The position numbers and the translations under genes are program-made. From Spongiactinospora sp. TRM90649 (lineage in GTDB: Bacteria; Actinomycetota; Actinomycetes; Streptosporangiales; Streptosporangiaceae), in assembly GCF_029382225.1 (NCBI RefSeq), contig NZ_JARLTC010000015.1, positions 157,986 through 221,985 of the forward strand: a stretch of DNA of 64,000 bases, read 5' to 3'. The notes under the pieces were generated by a model. That model was not told the DNA's origin. It made no database searches and saw only the letters and a list, made by a program, of their open reading frames with translations. Positions 51,212 through 59,675 of this stretch are shown here, one piece after another; within the stretch, counting starts at the first letter, position 1, and every line of letters begins with the position of its first letter.

Positions 51212-52857
51212 TCCAGTCGATCGACTACGCCGCCCTCGCCGCTCCCCTGATCCTCGCGCTGACGGCCGCGCTCGTCCTGCTGCTCGACGCCTTCCTGCCC
51301 CGCCCGTCCCCGCACGCCGCCGAAGCGGTTCCCCGGGTTCTCGCGCGCGCCGGGGCGGGGAGCCCGCCCGCCCGTCCGAACGGCGCCTCCGCCAGCTCCG
51401 CCACCTCCACCGCGGGCAGCGCGAACGGCGACGGCCGGCCGCACGCCTCCCGAGGCCGGAGCCTCCTCGGGCTGGTCACCATGGCCGGAGTGCTCGGGGC
51501 GCTCGCCGTCGTCGTGGTCCAGGCGATCGACGGCGGCACCCGTCGCACGTTCTGCGTCCCGCAGGCGCTCGTGACCGGCGGTGGGCCCGCCCCGTGCTCG
51601 TTCGTCATCGACGCCTTCACCCTGGTGGTCGCCGGGCTGGTGCTGGTGTCCGCCGTGGTCGTCACCCTGCTGTCGATGTCCGAGCTGGCCGACGGCCGGA
51701 TCCCCGTCGGCGAGTGGTATTTCCTGCTGCTGTGCACGATCACCGGCGCCGTCCTGCTCCCCGCCTCACGCGACCTGATCACGCTCGTCGTCGCCCTGGA
51801 GATCGTGTCCCTGCCGATCTTCGCGCTCACCGCGCTCCGCCGTTACGACGGCCGGGCGTCTGAGGCGGCGCTCAAGCTGTTCCTCGTCTCGGTGGTCTCC
51901 ACCGCCGTGATGCTGTTCGGCGTCTCCCTCCTCTACGGCCTGACCGGTTCGGTCTATCTAGACCATCTCGACGTCGGGCCCGAGCCGCGCCCCGTGGCGG
52001 TGGTCGCCGTCGTGCTGGTGGTCGCCGGGTTCGCCTTCAAGGTCGCGGCGGTACCGTTCCACTCCTGGGCCGGTGACGTCTACCAGGGGGCGCCCGTACC
52101 GGTCGCGGCCCTCCTGTCGGTGATCTCCAAGGCGGCCGGATTCGCCGGGCTCATCCTGCTTCTCGTCGTCGCGCTGGGCGGCCAGGCGGACCTCTGGGGC
52201 CCGATGGTCGCCATCCTCGCCGGGCTGACCATGACCGTCGGCAACCTGCTGGCGTTGCGCCAGCGGCACGCCGTACGGCTGCTCGCCTGGTCGTCGGTGG
52301 CGCAGTCCGGATACATCCTCGCGCCGCTCGGCGTGGCCGCGGTGGGCTCGGCGAGCGGCACGGGTTCGGCCGCCGCCGCGTCGCTCGCCTACCTGGTGTT
52401 CTACGCCGCGATGAACCTCGGGGCCTTCGCCGTGGCGATGCTGGTGTCACGGCGGAGTGAGCGAAACGAGCTCGACGACTACCGGGGGCTCGCCTTCCGC
52501 AGTCCGATGACCGCAGTGGCGCTGGGCTTCTGCCTGGTCTGCCTGGCCGGGCTGCCCCCGGGGCTGGCGGGTCTGTTCGCCAAGATCGTGGTGTTCCGCG
52601 AACTCGTTCAGGGCGGCGGGGCCGTGCTCGCCGTCGTCATGGCGGTCAACACCGTGATCGGCCTTTACTACTACATTGCCTGGACCGCCCGTCTGTTCAC
52701 CCCCGACACCCCTACCCGGGAGGTCACCGCCCCGCCTGCCCGCACGACCCCGATCGCGATCGCCATCGTGGTCGCATTGGCCGTCGCCATCGCCTTCTCC
52801 GTCGCGCCGCAGGCCGTCCTCGATCTCCTTCCAGGGTCGCTGTCCGCTCCCGACTGA
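51208..52857 (+). CDS. nuoN: NADH-quinone oxidoreductase subunit N
   Basis: The 549-aa antiporter-like subunit has DLITLVVALEIVSLPIFALTAL, VAAVPFHSWAGDVYQGAPVPVAALLSVISKAAG, LRQRHAVRLLAWSSVAQSGY and AMNLGAFAVAMLV. An Ala/Ser/Gly-rich insert of about 45 residues follows the first helix. The ATG overlaps the nuoM stop (ATGA). It is the last nuo gene; no nuoD, E, F or G follows. Confidence 0.94.
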   Translation: MIQSIDYAALAAPLILALTAALVLLLDAFLPRPSPHAAEAVPRVLARAGAGSPPARPNGASASSATSTAGSANGDGRPHASRGRSLLGLVTMAGVLGALAVVVVQAIDGGTRRTFCVPQALVTGGGPAPCSFVIDAFTLVVAGLVLVSAVVVTLLSMSELADGRIPVGEWYFLLLCTITGAVLLPASRDLITLVVALEIVSLPIFALTALRRYDGRASEAALKLFLVSVVSTAVMLFGVSLLYGLTGSVYLDHLDVGPEPRPVAVVAVVLVVAGFAFKVAAVPFHSWAGDVYQGAPVPVAALLSVISKAAGFAGLILLLVVALGGQADLWGPMVAILAGLTMTVGNLLALRQRHAVRLLAWSSVAQSGYILAPLGVAAVGSASGTGSAAAASLAYLVFYAAMNLGAFAVAMLVSRRSERNELDDYRGLAFRSPMTAVALGFCLVCLAGLPPGLAGLFAKIVVFRELVQGGGAVLAVVMAVNTVIGLYYYIAWTARLFTPDTPTREVTAPPARTTPIAIAIVVALAVAIAFSVAPQAVLDLLPGSLSAPD

Positions 52858-52943
52858 CCACGTCTGGGAACGATCGGCATACCGCTGGGCGTTGAACCAG
52901 TCGAGCCCACGGAGAACGGACCCATGCGAAGGGGGGAGCCACC

Positions 52944-53795
52944 ATGCACCACAACGGTCTGCGGACCGCGGTCCTCCTTGGAGCGCTTTCAGCGTTGATC
53001 CTCCTGGTCGGCGCCTGGCTGGGGGGAGGAACCGGGGTTCAGATCGCGCTCGTCGTCGCGGTGGCGGCGAACCTGATCGCCTACTTCTTCTCCGACCGGA
53101 TCGCCCTGTCGGCCATGCGGGCCCGTCCCGTGGGCGAGGTCGAGCAGCCGGCCCTGTACCGGATCGTCAGGGAACTCTCGACCGAGGCCAAGCAGCCCAT
53201 GCCGCGCCTCTACGTCTCGCCCACCATGCAGCCGAACGCCTTCGCGACCGGCCGCAACCCGCGCAACGCGGCCGTGTGCGTGACGTACGGCATCACCCAG
53301 CTTCTCAACGAGCGTGAACTGCGCGGGGTCATCGGCCACGAGCTGTCCCACGTCTACAACCGCGACATCCTCATCTCGTCGGTCGCCGCCGCGCTGGCCA
53401 CCATGATCACGTACCTGGGTTACATCGGCGTCTTCTTCGGCGGCTCCGACGACGACGAGGGCCCCGGCTTCCTGGGCGCGCTGCTCATGATGATCCTCGG
53501 GCCGATGGCGGCGGGCATGATCCAGATGGCGATCTCCCGCTCCCGCGAGTACCAGGCCGATGAATCGGGCGCGCGGCTCACCGGCGACCCGCTCGCCCTG
53601 GCGAGCGCGCTGCGGAAGATCGAGCTGGGCAGCCGCGAACTGCCGCTCCCCGAGAACGGCCGCCTCGCCTCCGCCTCGCACCTGATGATCGCCAACCCGT
53701 TCCGCGGCGCGGGCCTCGGCCGTCTCTTCTCCACCCACCCGCCCACGTCCGACCGGGTCGCCCGCCTGGAGCGGATGGCGGGCTACCGCCGCTGA
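52944..53795 (+). CDS. htpX: Membrane zinc metalloprotease HtpX (M48B)
   Basis: The 283-aa protein has two N-terminal helices (about 5-50), the catalytic RGVIGHELSHVYNRD (HExxH), two further helices, and the third zinc ligand region SREYQADESGARLTGDP. HtpX degrades misfolded membrane proteins with its active site in the cytoplasm. The ATG has GGGGGGAG upstream. It lies 86 bp after nuoN, possibly co-transcribed. Confidence 0.93.
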   Translation: MHHNGLRTAVLLGALSALILLVGAWLGGGTGVQIALVVAVAANLIAYFFSDRIALSAMRARPVGEVEQPALYRIVRELSTEAKQPMPRLYVSPTMQPNAFATGRNPRNAAVCVTYGITQLLNERELRGVIGHELSHVYNRDILISSVAAALATMITYLGYIGVFFGGSDDDEGPGFLGALLMMILGPMAAGMIQMAISRSREYQADESGARLTGDPLALASALRKIELGSRELPLPENGRLASASHLMIANPFRGAGLGRLFSTHPPTSDRVARLERMAGYRR

Positions 53796-53833
53796 GTGCG
53801 TGTGCGCCTGAGCGCCCGAGTGGGGGTGTGCTG

Positions 53834-54409
53834 TCAGGAATGCTGATGAATCGGGTCGGTCTCGTTCGCGCGTAGCGCGAGCAGCCCGTCGATGCTCTCC
53901 CGGTCGTTCGTGGCCCGCTGAACCCGGCGGGTCACGGTGTCCGTCCGCCCACTCAGGTCGTCGAGCAGCGTGCGGTCCTTGTCATGGTTCATGACGGGAA
54001 CGGCGAAGCCGCAGGAATCGGCGACCCGCTCGCAGTCCACCACGATGATCGTGCGCACCCCGGGGTGCGGCCCGAACCGCTTGATCAGATCGGTGAACTC
54101 CGGATCGTGCGGCGTGACGACCCGGCCGGTGCCGTACAGCCGGAGGATCTTCGGCGGCCCGGAGAAGGCACAGAACATGACGGTGATCCGCCCGTTGTCC
54201 CGCAGATGCGCGATGGTCTCGACACCGCTGCCTTCTAGATCGAGGTAGGCCACAGTGGTGTCGTCAATGATGGTGAACGTGTCGGCATGTCCCTTGGGAG
54301 AGACATTGACGTGACCGCCCTCTTGAGGGGCCGTCGCCACGAAGTAGATGGGCTGCTCGGAGATGAATGAACGCAGGCGGTCGGTCAGGCCTTCGTAAAC
54401 TTTCCCCAT
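53834..54409 (-). CDS. Pyridoxamine 5'-phosphate oxidase-family flavin-binding protein
   Basis: The 191-aa protein has the split-barrel FMN fold: FISEQPIYFVATAPQEGGHVNVSPKG, TVAYLDLEGSGVETIAHLRDNGRITVMFCAFSG, and KILRLYGTGRVVTP. This is the subgroup of about 190 residues with DCERVADSCGFAVPVM in the second half, of unknown substrate. The start at MGKVYEGL follows TACTTT by 6 bp without a Shine-Dalgarno, so the mRNA may be leaderless; the frame upstream is open but unlike the family. Confidence 0.82.
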   Translation of the reverse strand: MGKVYEGLTDRLRSFISEQPIYFVATAPQEGGHVNVSPKGHADTFTIIDDTTVAYLDLEGSGVETIAHLRDNGRITVMFCAFSGPPKILRLYGTGRVVTPHDPEFTDLIKRFGPHPGVRTIIVVDCERVADSCGFAVPVMNHDKDRTLLDDLSGRTDTVTRRVQRATNDRESIDGLLALRANETDPIHQHS

Positions 54410-54415
54410 AAAGAG

Positions 54416-54421
54416 AAAGTA
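54416..54421 (-). promoter_or_regulatory. -10 box for a leaderless transcript (PNPOx-like gene)
   Basis: On the minus strand TACTTT (TANNNT consensus) ends 6 bases before the ATG at 54409, and no Shine-Dalgarno is seen. It is the third such arrangement in this part of the window. Confidence 0.35.
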
Positions 54422-54658
54422 CCTGGACCATCGTCCCGCCCGACGTTCCGTCCAGATGGCGGAAGCCCCGCGGGCTTCCTGGAGCGTCGCGTTCACGTAT
54501 CCGGGCGGATGACCGCTCCCGGCCAGACGTCCGCGGGAGTGCAGGAAGCCACGAACCCGCAGCGCACACCACGCTGTCACCCGATCTCGGCAGCGTCCGA
54601 GTGGCCACCGCCCATGCTCCTACCTGACTTTGGCGGCCCCGGGTGGCCCGGTAGTCCC

Positions 54659-56524
54659 TCAGCTTTCCGCGAGGACGATGACGTAGTCGTCCTCGGTCAG
54701 TGTGATCTCTTGGGATTTATCGGGATTGAGGGTGACCCCGTAAGCGGGGGCCTCGTTGACCTTGGCTCCCAGGCGGTAGCCGATGGCCGTCTCGCCGCGG
54801 CGGCGGGCCGACTCGATCACGGTGGTGAACGTCACGGAGGTGTCCGGCCGGACGTAGTCCTGGGCCGGGCGGGGGTAGATCTCCGAGCCGCGGGAGTCGA
54901 AGAGGTAACCGAAGACCTCGGCCAGGTGGCGGCTCTCGGCGAGCTGGGCCAGCAGCAGGCCGATCACCGTGTCGCTGATCACGATGTCGTCGGCCTTGGT
55001 CACCTCGGCGAGCGTCCGGTTGTTCTCGTCGTGCATCTCGCTGACGATCGAGTAGCGCTCGGCCAGCACCGCCTGCATGTCTCTGAGCTGGAGCAACGTC
55101 ATCAGCGTGCGGGTGTCGGCGTGCTGCCCGCCGTACCGGTCGTCGGACAGGACGATCACGTGCTCGTAGACGCCCGCTCCCAGGGACTCCAGCGCGTAGC
55201 GGTCGATGGTGTCGCACTCCTTGACGTTCACCGTCAGGTTGCGCAGGCCGTCCAGGCCGGTGCCCGCGTCCGGGTGGGCGGCGGCGATGTCGAGGACCGA
55301 GCCCGGCGCGACGTATCCGTCCATCTGCCGGACGATCTGCCGGGCCCGCGTGTTCCAGTTCAGCAGCAGGGTGCGCTCCGGGCGCGCCGGCAACGATTCG
55401 GCCAGCACGATCGCCGCCTCGTCCGCCCGGTGCCCGGGCTTGCCGAGCCGGATCAGTGAGTCGTCCTGCGCGATCATGATGACCTGGTCGTCATCGGTGA
55501 TGACCGTGTCCATCGGCGGGTTGAGCATGACACCGGACGGCCTGCGCAGCCCGATCACGGTCGCCGTCTGGTATGCCTGCAGCGACTCGCCGTACGGCAT
55601 GCCGGTCAGCTTCGGCTCGTGGCGTAGATAGATCTCACCGTTGTCGAAGTTGAGCAGGTCCATGCAGACCACGGACACCCCCGACTGCCTGGACGACTGC
55701 ACGATGAGACGCGAGGCGGTGTCGTCGGAGTCGACGAGGTGCACGTCGGGACCGCCGGCCAGCCGGGCCGCCGCGATGTTGCCGGACGAGGTGATGGACG
55801 CCACCACGGGCGGGTGATCGCCCGCGCGTTTGGCCAGCGCCAGCAGGGTCTTGATGACGTGCGCGTCCGGATCGTCCCCCTGCGGGGACAGGACCACGAC
55901 CGAACGGGCGACGTTCAGGTTCATCAGTTCCAGGTCGGCGGGCTCGGTCGGACGCCCGGTACGGCAGACCACCCGGGTGCGCCCGAGGTCGCCGACCTTC
56001 TCCTTGAGCTCCGTCTCCATCGCGACCTTGTCCACGTCGGCCATGATCGCGATCACCGTGCCACGCTGGCTGGCGTGCGCCTTGCTCAGCTCGACGGCGA
56101 TCGTGAAAACCTGGTCCGACCAGCCGAGGATCACGGTGTGCCCGCGCTCGACGACCCGCGACCGGCCCTTGCGGAGGTCCTCGATCCTGCTCTTCAGGCC
56201 GTTGGCGAGCACGCCGACCAGGGTGCTGAAGATGAGGAGGCCGCCAAGCGAGGCGGTGAGCATGAGCGCCAGGTAGAGCGCGCCGCCCTCGTCACTGGCG
56301 ACCTTGCCCGGGCTGAGCATGTGCATCAGCGTCATCCAGAGCATGCCGCCGAAACCGTTGTTCTCGCCGGCCTCGGCCGGGGTGAGCCAGCTGGTGAGCG
56401 CGCTCACCAGCACGATCACTCCGGTGGTGACCGCCGTGAGCCAGCCGATCAACGCCACCGTGCCTCTGGCCATGGTGTTGTCGAACCAGTATTTGAGGCG
56501 TTCCCGCCACGTCGCCCGCGCCAC
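54659..56524 (-). CDS. CASTOR/POLLUX-type ion channel with RCK-like domains
   Basis: The 621-aa protein has two N-terminal helices (about 22-45 and 82-107) around the pore-like region MLWMTLMHMLSPGKV, and then tandem Rossmann/RCK-like domains: VERGHTVILGWSDQVFTIAVEL, and later RTLLLNWNTRARQIVRQMDG. The architecture matches bacterial relatives of plant CASTOR/POLLUX cation channels. Ligand gating by NAD(H) or Ca2+ is known only for distant homologues. The start is a GTG at 56524 with GGGGAGG upstream. Confidence 0.87.
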   Translation of the reverse strand: MARATWRERLKYWFDNTMARGTVALIGWLTAVTTGVIVLVSALTSWLTPAEAGENNGFGGMLWMTLMHMLSPGKVASDEGGALYLALMLTASLGGLLIFSTLVGVLANGLKSRIEDLRKGRSRVVERGHTVILGWSDQVFTIAVELSKAHASQRGTVIAIMADVDKVAMETELKEKVGDLGRTRVVCRTGRPTEPADLELMNLNVARSVVVLSPQGDDPDAHVIKTLLALAKRAGDHPPVVASITSSGNIAAARLAGGPDVHLVDSDDTASRLIVQSSRQSGVSVVCMDLLNFDNGEIYLRHEPKLTGMPYGESLQAYQTATVIGLRRPSGVMLNPPMDTVITDDDQVIMIAQDDSLIRLGKPGHRADEAAIVLAESLPARPERTLLLNWNTRARQIVRQMDGYVAPGSVLDIAAAHPDAGTGLDGLRNLTVNVKECDTIDRYALESLGAGVYEHVIVLSDDRYGGQHADTRTLMTLLQLRDMQAVLAERYSIVSEMHDENNRTLAEVTKADDIVISDTVIGLLLAQLAESRHLAEVFGYLFDSRGSEIYPRPAQDYVRPDTSVTFTTVIESARRRGETAIGYRLGAKVNEAPAYGVTLNPDKSQEITLTEDDYVIVLAES

Positions 56525-56698
56525 GCCGATCCATACCTCCCCGTCGGATCACCAATCGGACAAGCTACATCCGATTGCGACGCACTCGCACCAGATAAGC
56601 CCCGGTATTACAGCTAATAGAGCATCTCGGCAGGACTTGCAGATGCTTGCGAAATTTGTGAAGTATCTCCGGGGGCGGGACAGCCTATGCCGGATGGG

Positions 56699-57733
56699 CT
56701 AGGCCGTAGCGCGAACGATCAGGTCCAGCCCGAGCTCGACCTCGCGCACCGCGGCGGAGCCGGCCAGGTCGAGCCCGTTCTTCCGCCGGTCGAGGCGGTG
56801 CAGCAGGCGTTCCATCGCCGCGTTGCCCGACTCCGCAAGCGGCTGCCGCACGGTGGTCAGGGCCAGGGTCTCGGCCGCCTCGCCGTCGTCGAACCCGATC
56901 ACCGCCAACTCGCCCGGCACGGACAGGCCCAGCTCGCGCGCGGCCCGCAGCACCCCGGCAGCGAGGGTGTCATCGGCGGCGAACACGGCGGTGGGCCTGC
57001 CGTCCGCCCTGGTCAGCAGGTCTGTGGCCGGTGGTACGGCGGGGGCCGCGCCGGAGCCGGGGGCGGCGAGCCGTACATCGCCGGGCCCGAGGGGGTGACC
57101 CGCGTCGGCCAGGGCGGCGCGGAAACCCGCCAGCCGCCGCTCCGACGGCGAGACGTACCGGCCGGACCGTTGCGCCTCGCCGACGAACCCGAACCGGCGG
57201 TGCCCCCGGGCCAGCAGGTGCTCGGCGGCGAGCCGGCCGCCCAGGTGGTCGTCGGTATAGACCGAGTCGAAGCCGGGATGGCGTACATCGACCAGAACGG
57301 TGGGTAGCCGCTGCGTAACAAGGCGGTCGGCCACCTCGGCCTCCAGCGGCAGGCTGATGACGATCAGGCCGTCGAGCCGTCCCGTCACCGGCAGGCTGCC
57401 CAGCAGCGGGGACACGCTGCGCGCGGCCGACTCCTGGTCGAAGAGCACGATTTCGACCGGACGCGCGCCGACGGCCCGCAGCACGCCGTTCAGCCGCCGG
57501 GCGACGGTCGGATACGACGTGAAGGGCGCGATGACGCCCACCCGGCCGACCCCGCGCCGGGCGCGTGCGACGGCATCGGCTTTCGGTACGAATCCGAGCG
57601 TGTCGACCGCGGCCAGCACCCTCTCCCTGGTGGCCTGGCTCACCCGGGTGGGCACGTTGAGGGCCAGCGAGACCGTGGAGACGCTCACGCCCGCCTCGGC
57701 GGCGACCTCGCGGATGGTCGGCTGACGTCGCAT
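56699..57733 (-). CDS. LacI-family transcriptional regulator
   Basis: The 344-aa repressor has the LacI helix-turn-helix TIREVAAEAGVSVSTVSLALN, the hinge helix region, and a periplasmic-binding-protein-like effector domain (VGVIAPFTSYP, GLIVISLPLEAE, DDHLGGRLAAEHLLARGHRRFGFV, FAADDTLAAGVLRAARELGL). It is divergent from the SDR gene at 57792 across a 58-bp gap full of palindromes, so it probably controls that gene and itself. The effector is unknown, most likely a sugar or polyol. Confidence 0.92.
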   Translation of the reverse strand: MRRQPTIREVAAEAGVSVSTVSLALNVPTRVSQATRERVLAAVDTLGFVPKADAVARARRGVGRVGVIAPFTSYPTVARRLNGVLRAVGARPVEIVLFDQESAARSVSPLLGSLPVTGRLDGLIVISLPLEAEVADRLVTQRLPTVLVDVRHPGFDSVYTDDHLGGRLAAEHLLARGHRRFGFVGEAQRSGRYVSPSERRLAGFRAALADAGHPLGPGDVRLAAPGSGAAPAVPPATDLLTRADGRPTAVFAADDTLAAGVLRAARELGLSVPGELAVIGFDDGEAAETLALTTVRQPLAESGNAAMERLLHRLDRRKNGLDLAGSAAVREVELGLDLIVRATA

Positions 57734-57751
57734 CCACCCGATGGTAGGCTA

Positions 57752-57778
57752 TCGAAACAGTTCGATCGAACTAGTTCG
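57752..57778. promoter_or_regulatory. Overlapping palindromes between lacI-type and SDR genes
   Basis: Three overlapping inverted repeats share TTCGA/TCGAA half-sites: TCGAA-ACAG-TTCGA (57752-57765), AGTTCGATCGAACT (57759-57772) and CGAACTAGTTCG (57767-57778). They fill the 58-bp gap between divergent start codons, the expected place for the LacI-family operator. Confidence 0.6.
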
Positions 57779-57791
57779 CCTGGAGGCCGAC

Positions 57792-58580
57792 ATGATGACG
57801 CGCTCCTACGTGGTGACGGGCGCGGCGCGCGGCATCGGCCGGGCCGTCGCCGAACGCCTCCTCGCCGACGGGCACGCGGTGGTCGCCCTCGACCGCGACC
57901 CGTCCGCCCTCACCTGGCTGTCCGACCACCCTGCGCGCACCCGCGCCTTCGCCGTCACAGGAGACGCGTCCGACCCGGCGGTCACCGAACGGGCGGCGGC
58001 CACTGCGTCCGCACAGCGGATGGTCCTGCACGGCTGGGTCAACAACGCGGCGGTCTTCCGCGACGCGTCAGTGCACGAGACGACGGTCGCCGACGTCCTC
58101 GGCCTCATCGCCGCCAACCTCAACGCCTCGGTGGCCGGGTGCGCGACGGCGATCCGGAGCTTCCTGGCATCCGGGACACCGGGGGCGATCGTCAACATCA
58201 CCTCGCACCAGGCGCGGCAGGCGGTGCCGGGCTGCACGCCGTACGTCACCGCCAAGGCCGCCATCGAGGGCCTGACCAGAGCCCTGGCCGTCGAGTACGG
58301 CGAGCGCGGCATCCGCGTGAACGCCCTCGCCCCCGGCTCCGTCGCGACCGAACGCCAGGCCGGCCACGTCGCCGCCGCGACACCGGAAGACGCAGGGCGC
58401 ATCGAGGCGCACCTGCGCCTCCTCCACCCTCTCGGCCGCGCCGCCCGCCCCGGCGAGATCGCCGCCGCCGTCGCCTACCTGCTCTCCGCCGACGCGTCCT
58501 TCATCACCGGCGCCACCATCCCCGTCGACGGCGGACGTACCGCCCTCGCCCACGACCCGGAGTCGCACGCCCGCGCATGA
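57792..58580 (+). CDS. Short-chain dehydrogenase/reductase (classical SDR)
   Basis: The 262-aa protein has the TGAARGIGRAVAERLL cofactor motif, an Asp (ALDRDPS) favouring NAD, NNAAVF, the catalytic Ser in NITSHQA, and YVTAKAAIEGLTRAL with the Tyr-Lys pair. The C-terminal SFITGATIPVDGGR is typical. I start it at the ATG at 57792 (GGAGG upstream) because the earlier in-frame GTG lies inside the operator. The substrate is unknown; local control by the LacI-type regulator suggests a sugar or polyol oxidation. Confidence 0.9.
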   Translation: MMTRSYVVTGAARGIGRAVAERLLADGHAVVALDRDPSALTWLSDHPARTRAFAVTGDASDPAVTERAAATASAQRMVLHGWVNNAAVFRDASVHETTVADVLGLIAANLNASVAGCATAIRSFLASGTPGAIVNITSHQARQAVPGCTPYVTAKAAIEGLTRALAVEYGERGIRVNALAPGSVATERQAGHVAAATPEDAGRIEAHLRLLHPLGRAARPGEIAAAVAYLLSADASFITGATIPVDGGRTALAHDPESHARA

Positions 58581-58625
58581 GATCGGGCGGCACGGTCACG
58601 AGCGGGGGGTGTACGCGGCAAGGGA

Positions 58626-58646
58626 ACGGCCGCCCGAGGCGGCCGT
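58626..58646. terminator. Perfect 9-bp hairpin, likely terminator
   Basis: ACGGCCGCC and GGCGGCCGT flank a CGA loop between the convergent SDR and yajQ genes. There is no T-run, as is common for actinomycete terminators. Confidence 0.6.
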
Positions 58647-58731
58647 GAGCCCGAATGCTCGAAGGGTGCCTGCGCTCTGCCCTCAGGGGACCTAAGGGAA
58701 CCCGCAGGACAAAGCCACACAGCACCGCTCG

Positions 58732-59223
58732 TCAGCGGTAGTTCAGGAACTGCAGCGCGATGTCGAGATCCTTGCCCTTGAGCAGGCTGATCACGTCCTG
58801 CAGCTCGTCCTTCTTCTTGGAGCTGACCCGCAGTTCCTCACCCTGGATCTGGGCCTTCACGCCGCGCGGCCCCTCATCCCTGATGATCTTCGAGATCTTC
58901 TTGGCGTTGTCCTGGTCGATGCCCTCCTTGAGCGCGATCACCAGGCGGTACTCCTTGCCCGACAGCTTGGGCTCCCCGGCGTCCAGCACCTTCAGCGACA
59001 GGCCCCGCTTGACCATCTTGTCCTTGAACACGTCAAGTACGGCGCCCGCCCGCTCCTCACTGTTGGCCTTGACCTCGATATCTTTCTGGCCCGACCAACT
59101 GATGCTCGCCCCGGTCCCCTTGAAGTCGAACCGGTGCCCGATTTCCTTGACCGTCTGGTTCAGCGCGTTGTCGACCTCCTGTCGGTCGATCTTGCTGACG
59201 ATGTCGAAACTTGAATCGGCCAT
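58732..59223 (-). CDS. yajQ: YajQ-family nucleotide-binding protein
   Basis: The 163-aa protein begins SSFDIVSKIDRQEVDNALNQ and shows RFDFKGT, SGKEYRLVIALKEGIDQDNA, VKAQIQGEELRVSSKKKDEL and ends LQFLNYR, matching the whole YajQ family length. It has two ferredoxin-like domains. Some homologues bind cyclic di-GMP and act as regulators; others bind nucleic acid. It is monocistronic here. Confidence 0.93.
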   Translation of the reverse strand: MADSSFDIVSKIDRQEVDNALNQTVKEIGHRFDFKGTGASISWSGQKDIEVKANSEERAGAVLDVFKDKMVKRGLSLKVLDAGEPKLSGKEYRLVIALKEGIDQDNAKKISKIIRDEGPRGVKAQIQGEELRVSSKKKDELQDVISLLKGKDLDIALQFLNYR

Positions 59224-59367
59224 CGATGTGGGTGTCCTCTCTCCGTCCCTACCGACCTTAGCGACCTCAGACGATCAGAGTACGGACCTCACCCCGGACA
59301 AACCGGTGTCACGTCCGCCCCCGAAGTCCGCTATTCTTCTACCTGTCGCCGCGAGAGCGGCCGACCA

Positions 59368-59449
59368 GGCAGGTTGCCCGAGTGGCCAAAGGGAGCGGTC
59401 TGTAAAACCGTCGGCTCAGCCTACGCAAGTTCGAACCTTGCACCTGCCA
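59368..59449 (+). tRNA. tRNA-Tyr (GTA)
   Basis: The acceptor arms GGCAGGT (59368-59374) and ACCTGCC (59442-59448) pair over 7 bp. The anticodon loop CTGTAAA has GTA at 59402-59404. The T arm is GCAAG-TTCGAAC-CTTGC. A long variable arm, as expected for bacterial tRNA-Tyr, is present. CCA is not encoded. A strong hairpin terminator follows 10 bp downstream. Confidence 0.95.
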
Positions 59450-59459
59450 CACCAGCCAC

Positions 59460-59498
59460 ATCGGCCCCTGACCAGCGGAAATGCGGTCAGGGGCCGAT
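59460..59498 (+). terminator. Strong hairpin terminator after tRNA-Tyr
   Basis: ATCGGCCCCTGACC and GGTCAGGGGCCGAT form a perfect 14-bp stem around an 11-nt loop, right after the tRNA gene. Confidence 0.8.
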
Positions 59499-59675
59499 CT
59501 CGTTGTGTCCGGCCGTCCATGGTCATCGTCGGTGCTCTACGGCCAGTCACGGCCAATACGCGGCCAAGTTCTCGACATGATCGTTAACCTTGTCGGACCG
59601 CGAACGTCTTGCAGTAGCTCACGGTCCGTTGGTGTTGACGTGCTGCAATGCGGATTTCGGGTCATCCTCGTTGGT

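Noticed and set aside
59499..59675. Integrase remnant next to tRNA-Tyr
   Set aside because: I looked for tyrosine-recombinase C-terminal motifs in all frames and found none.
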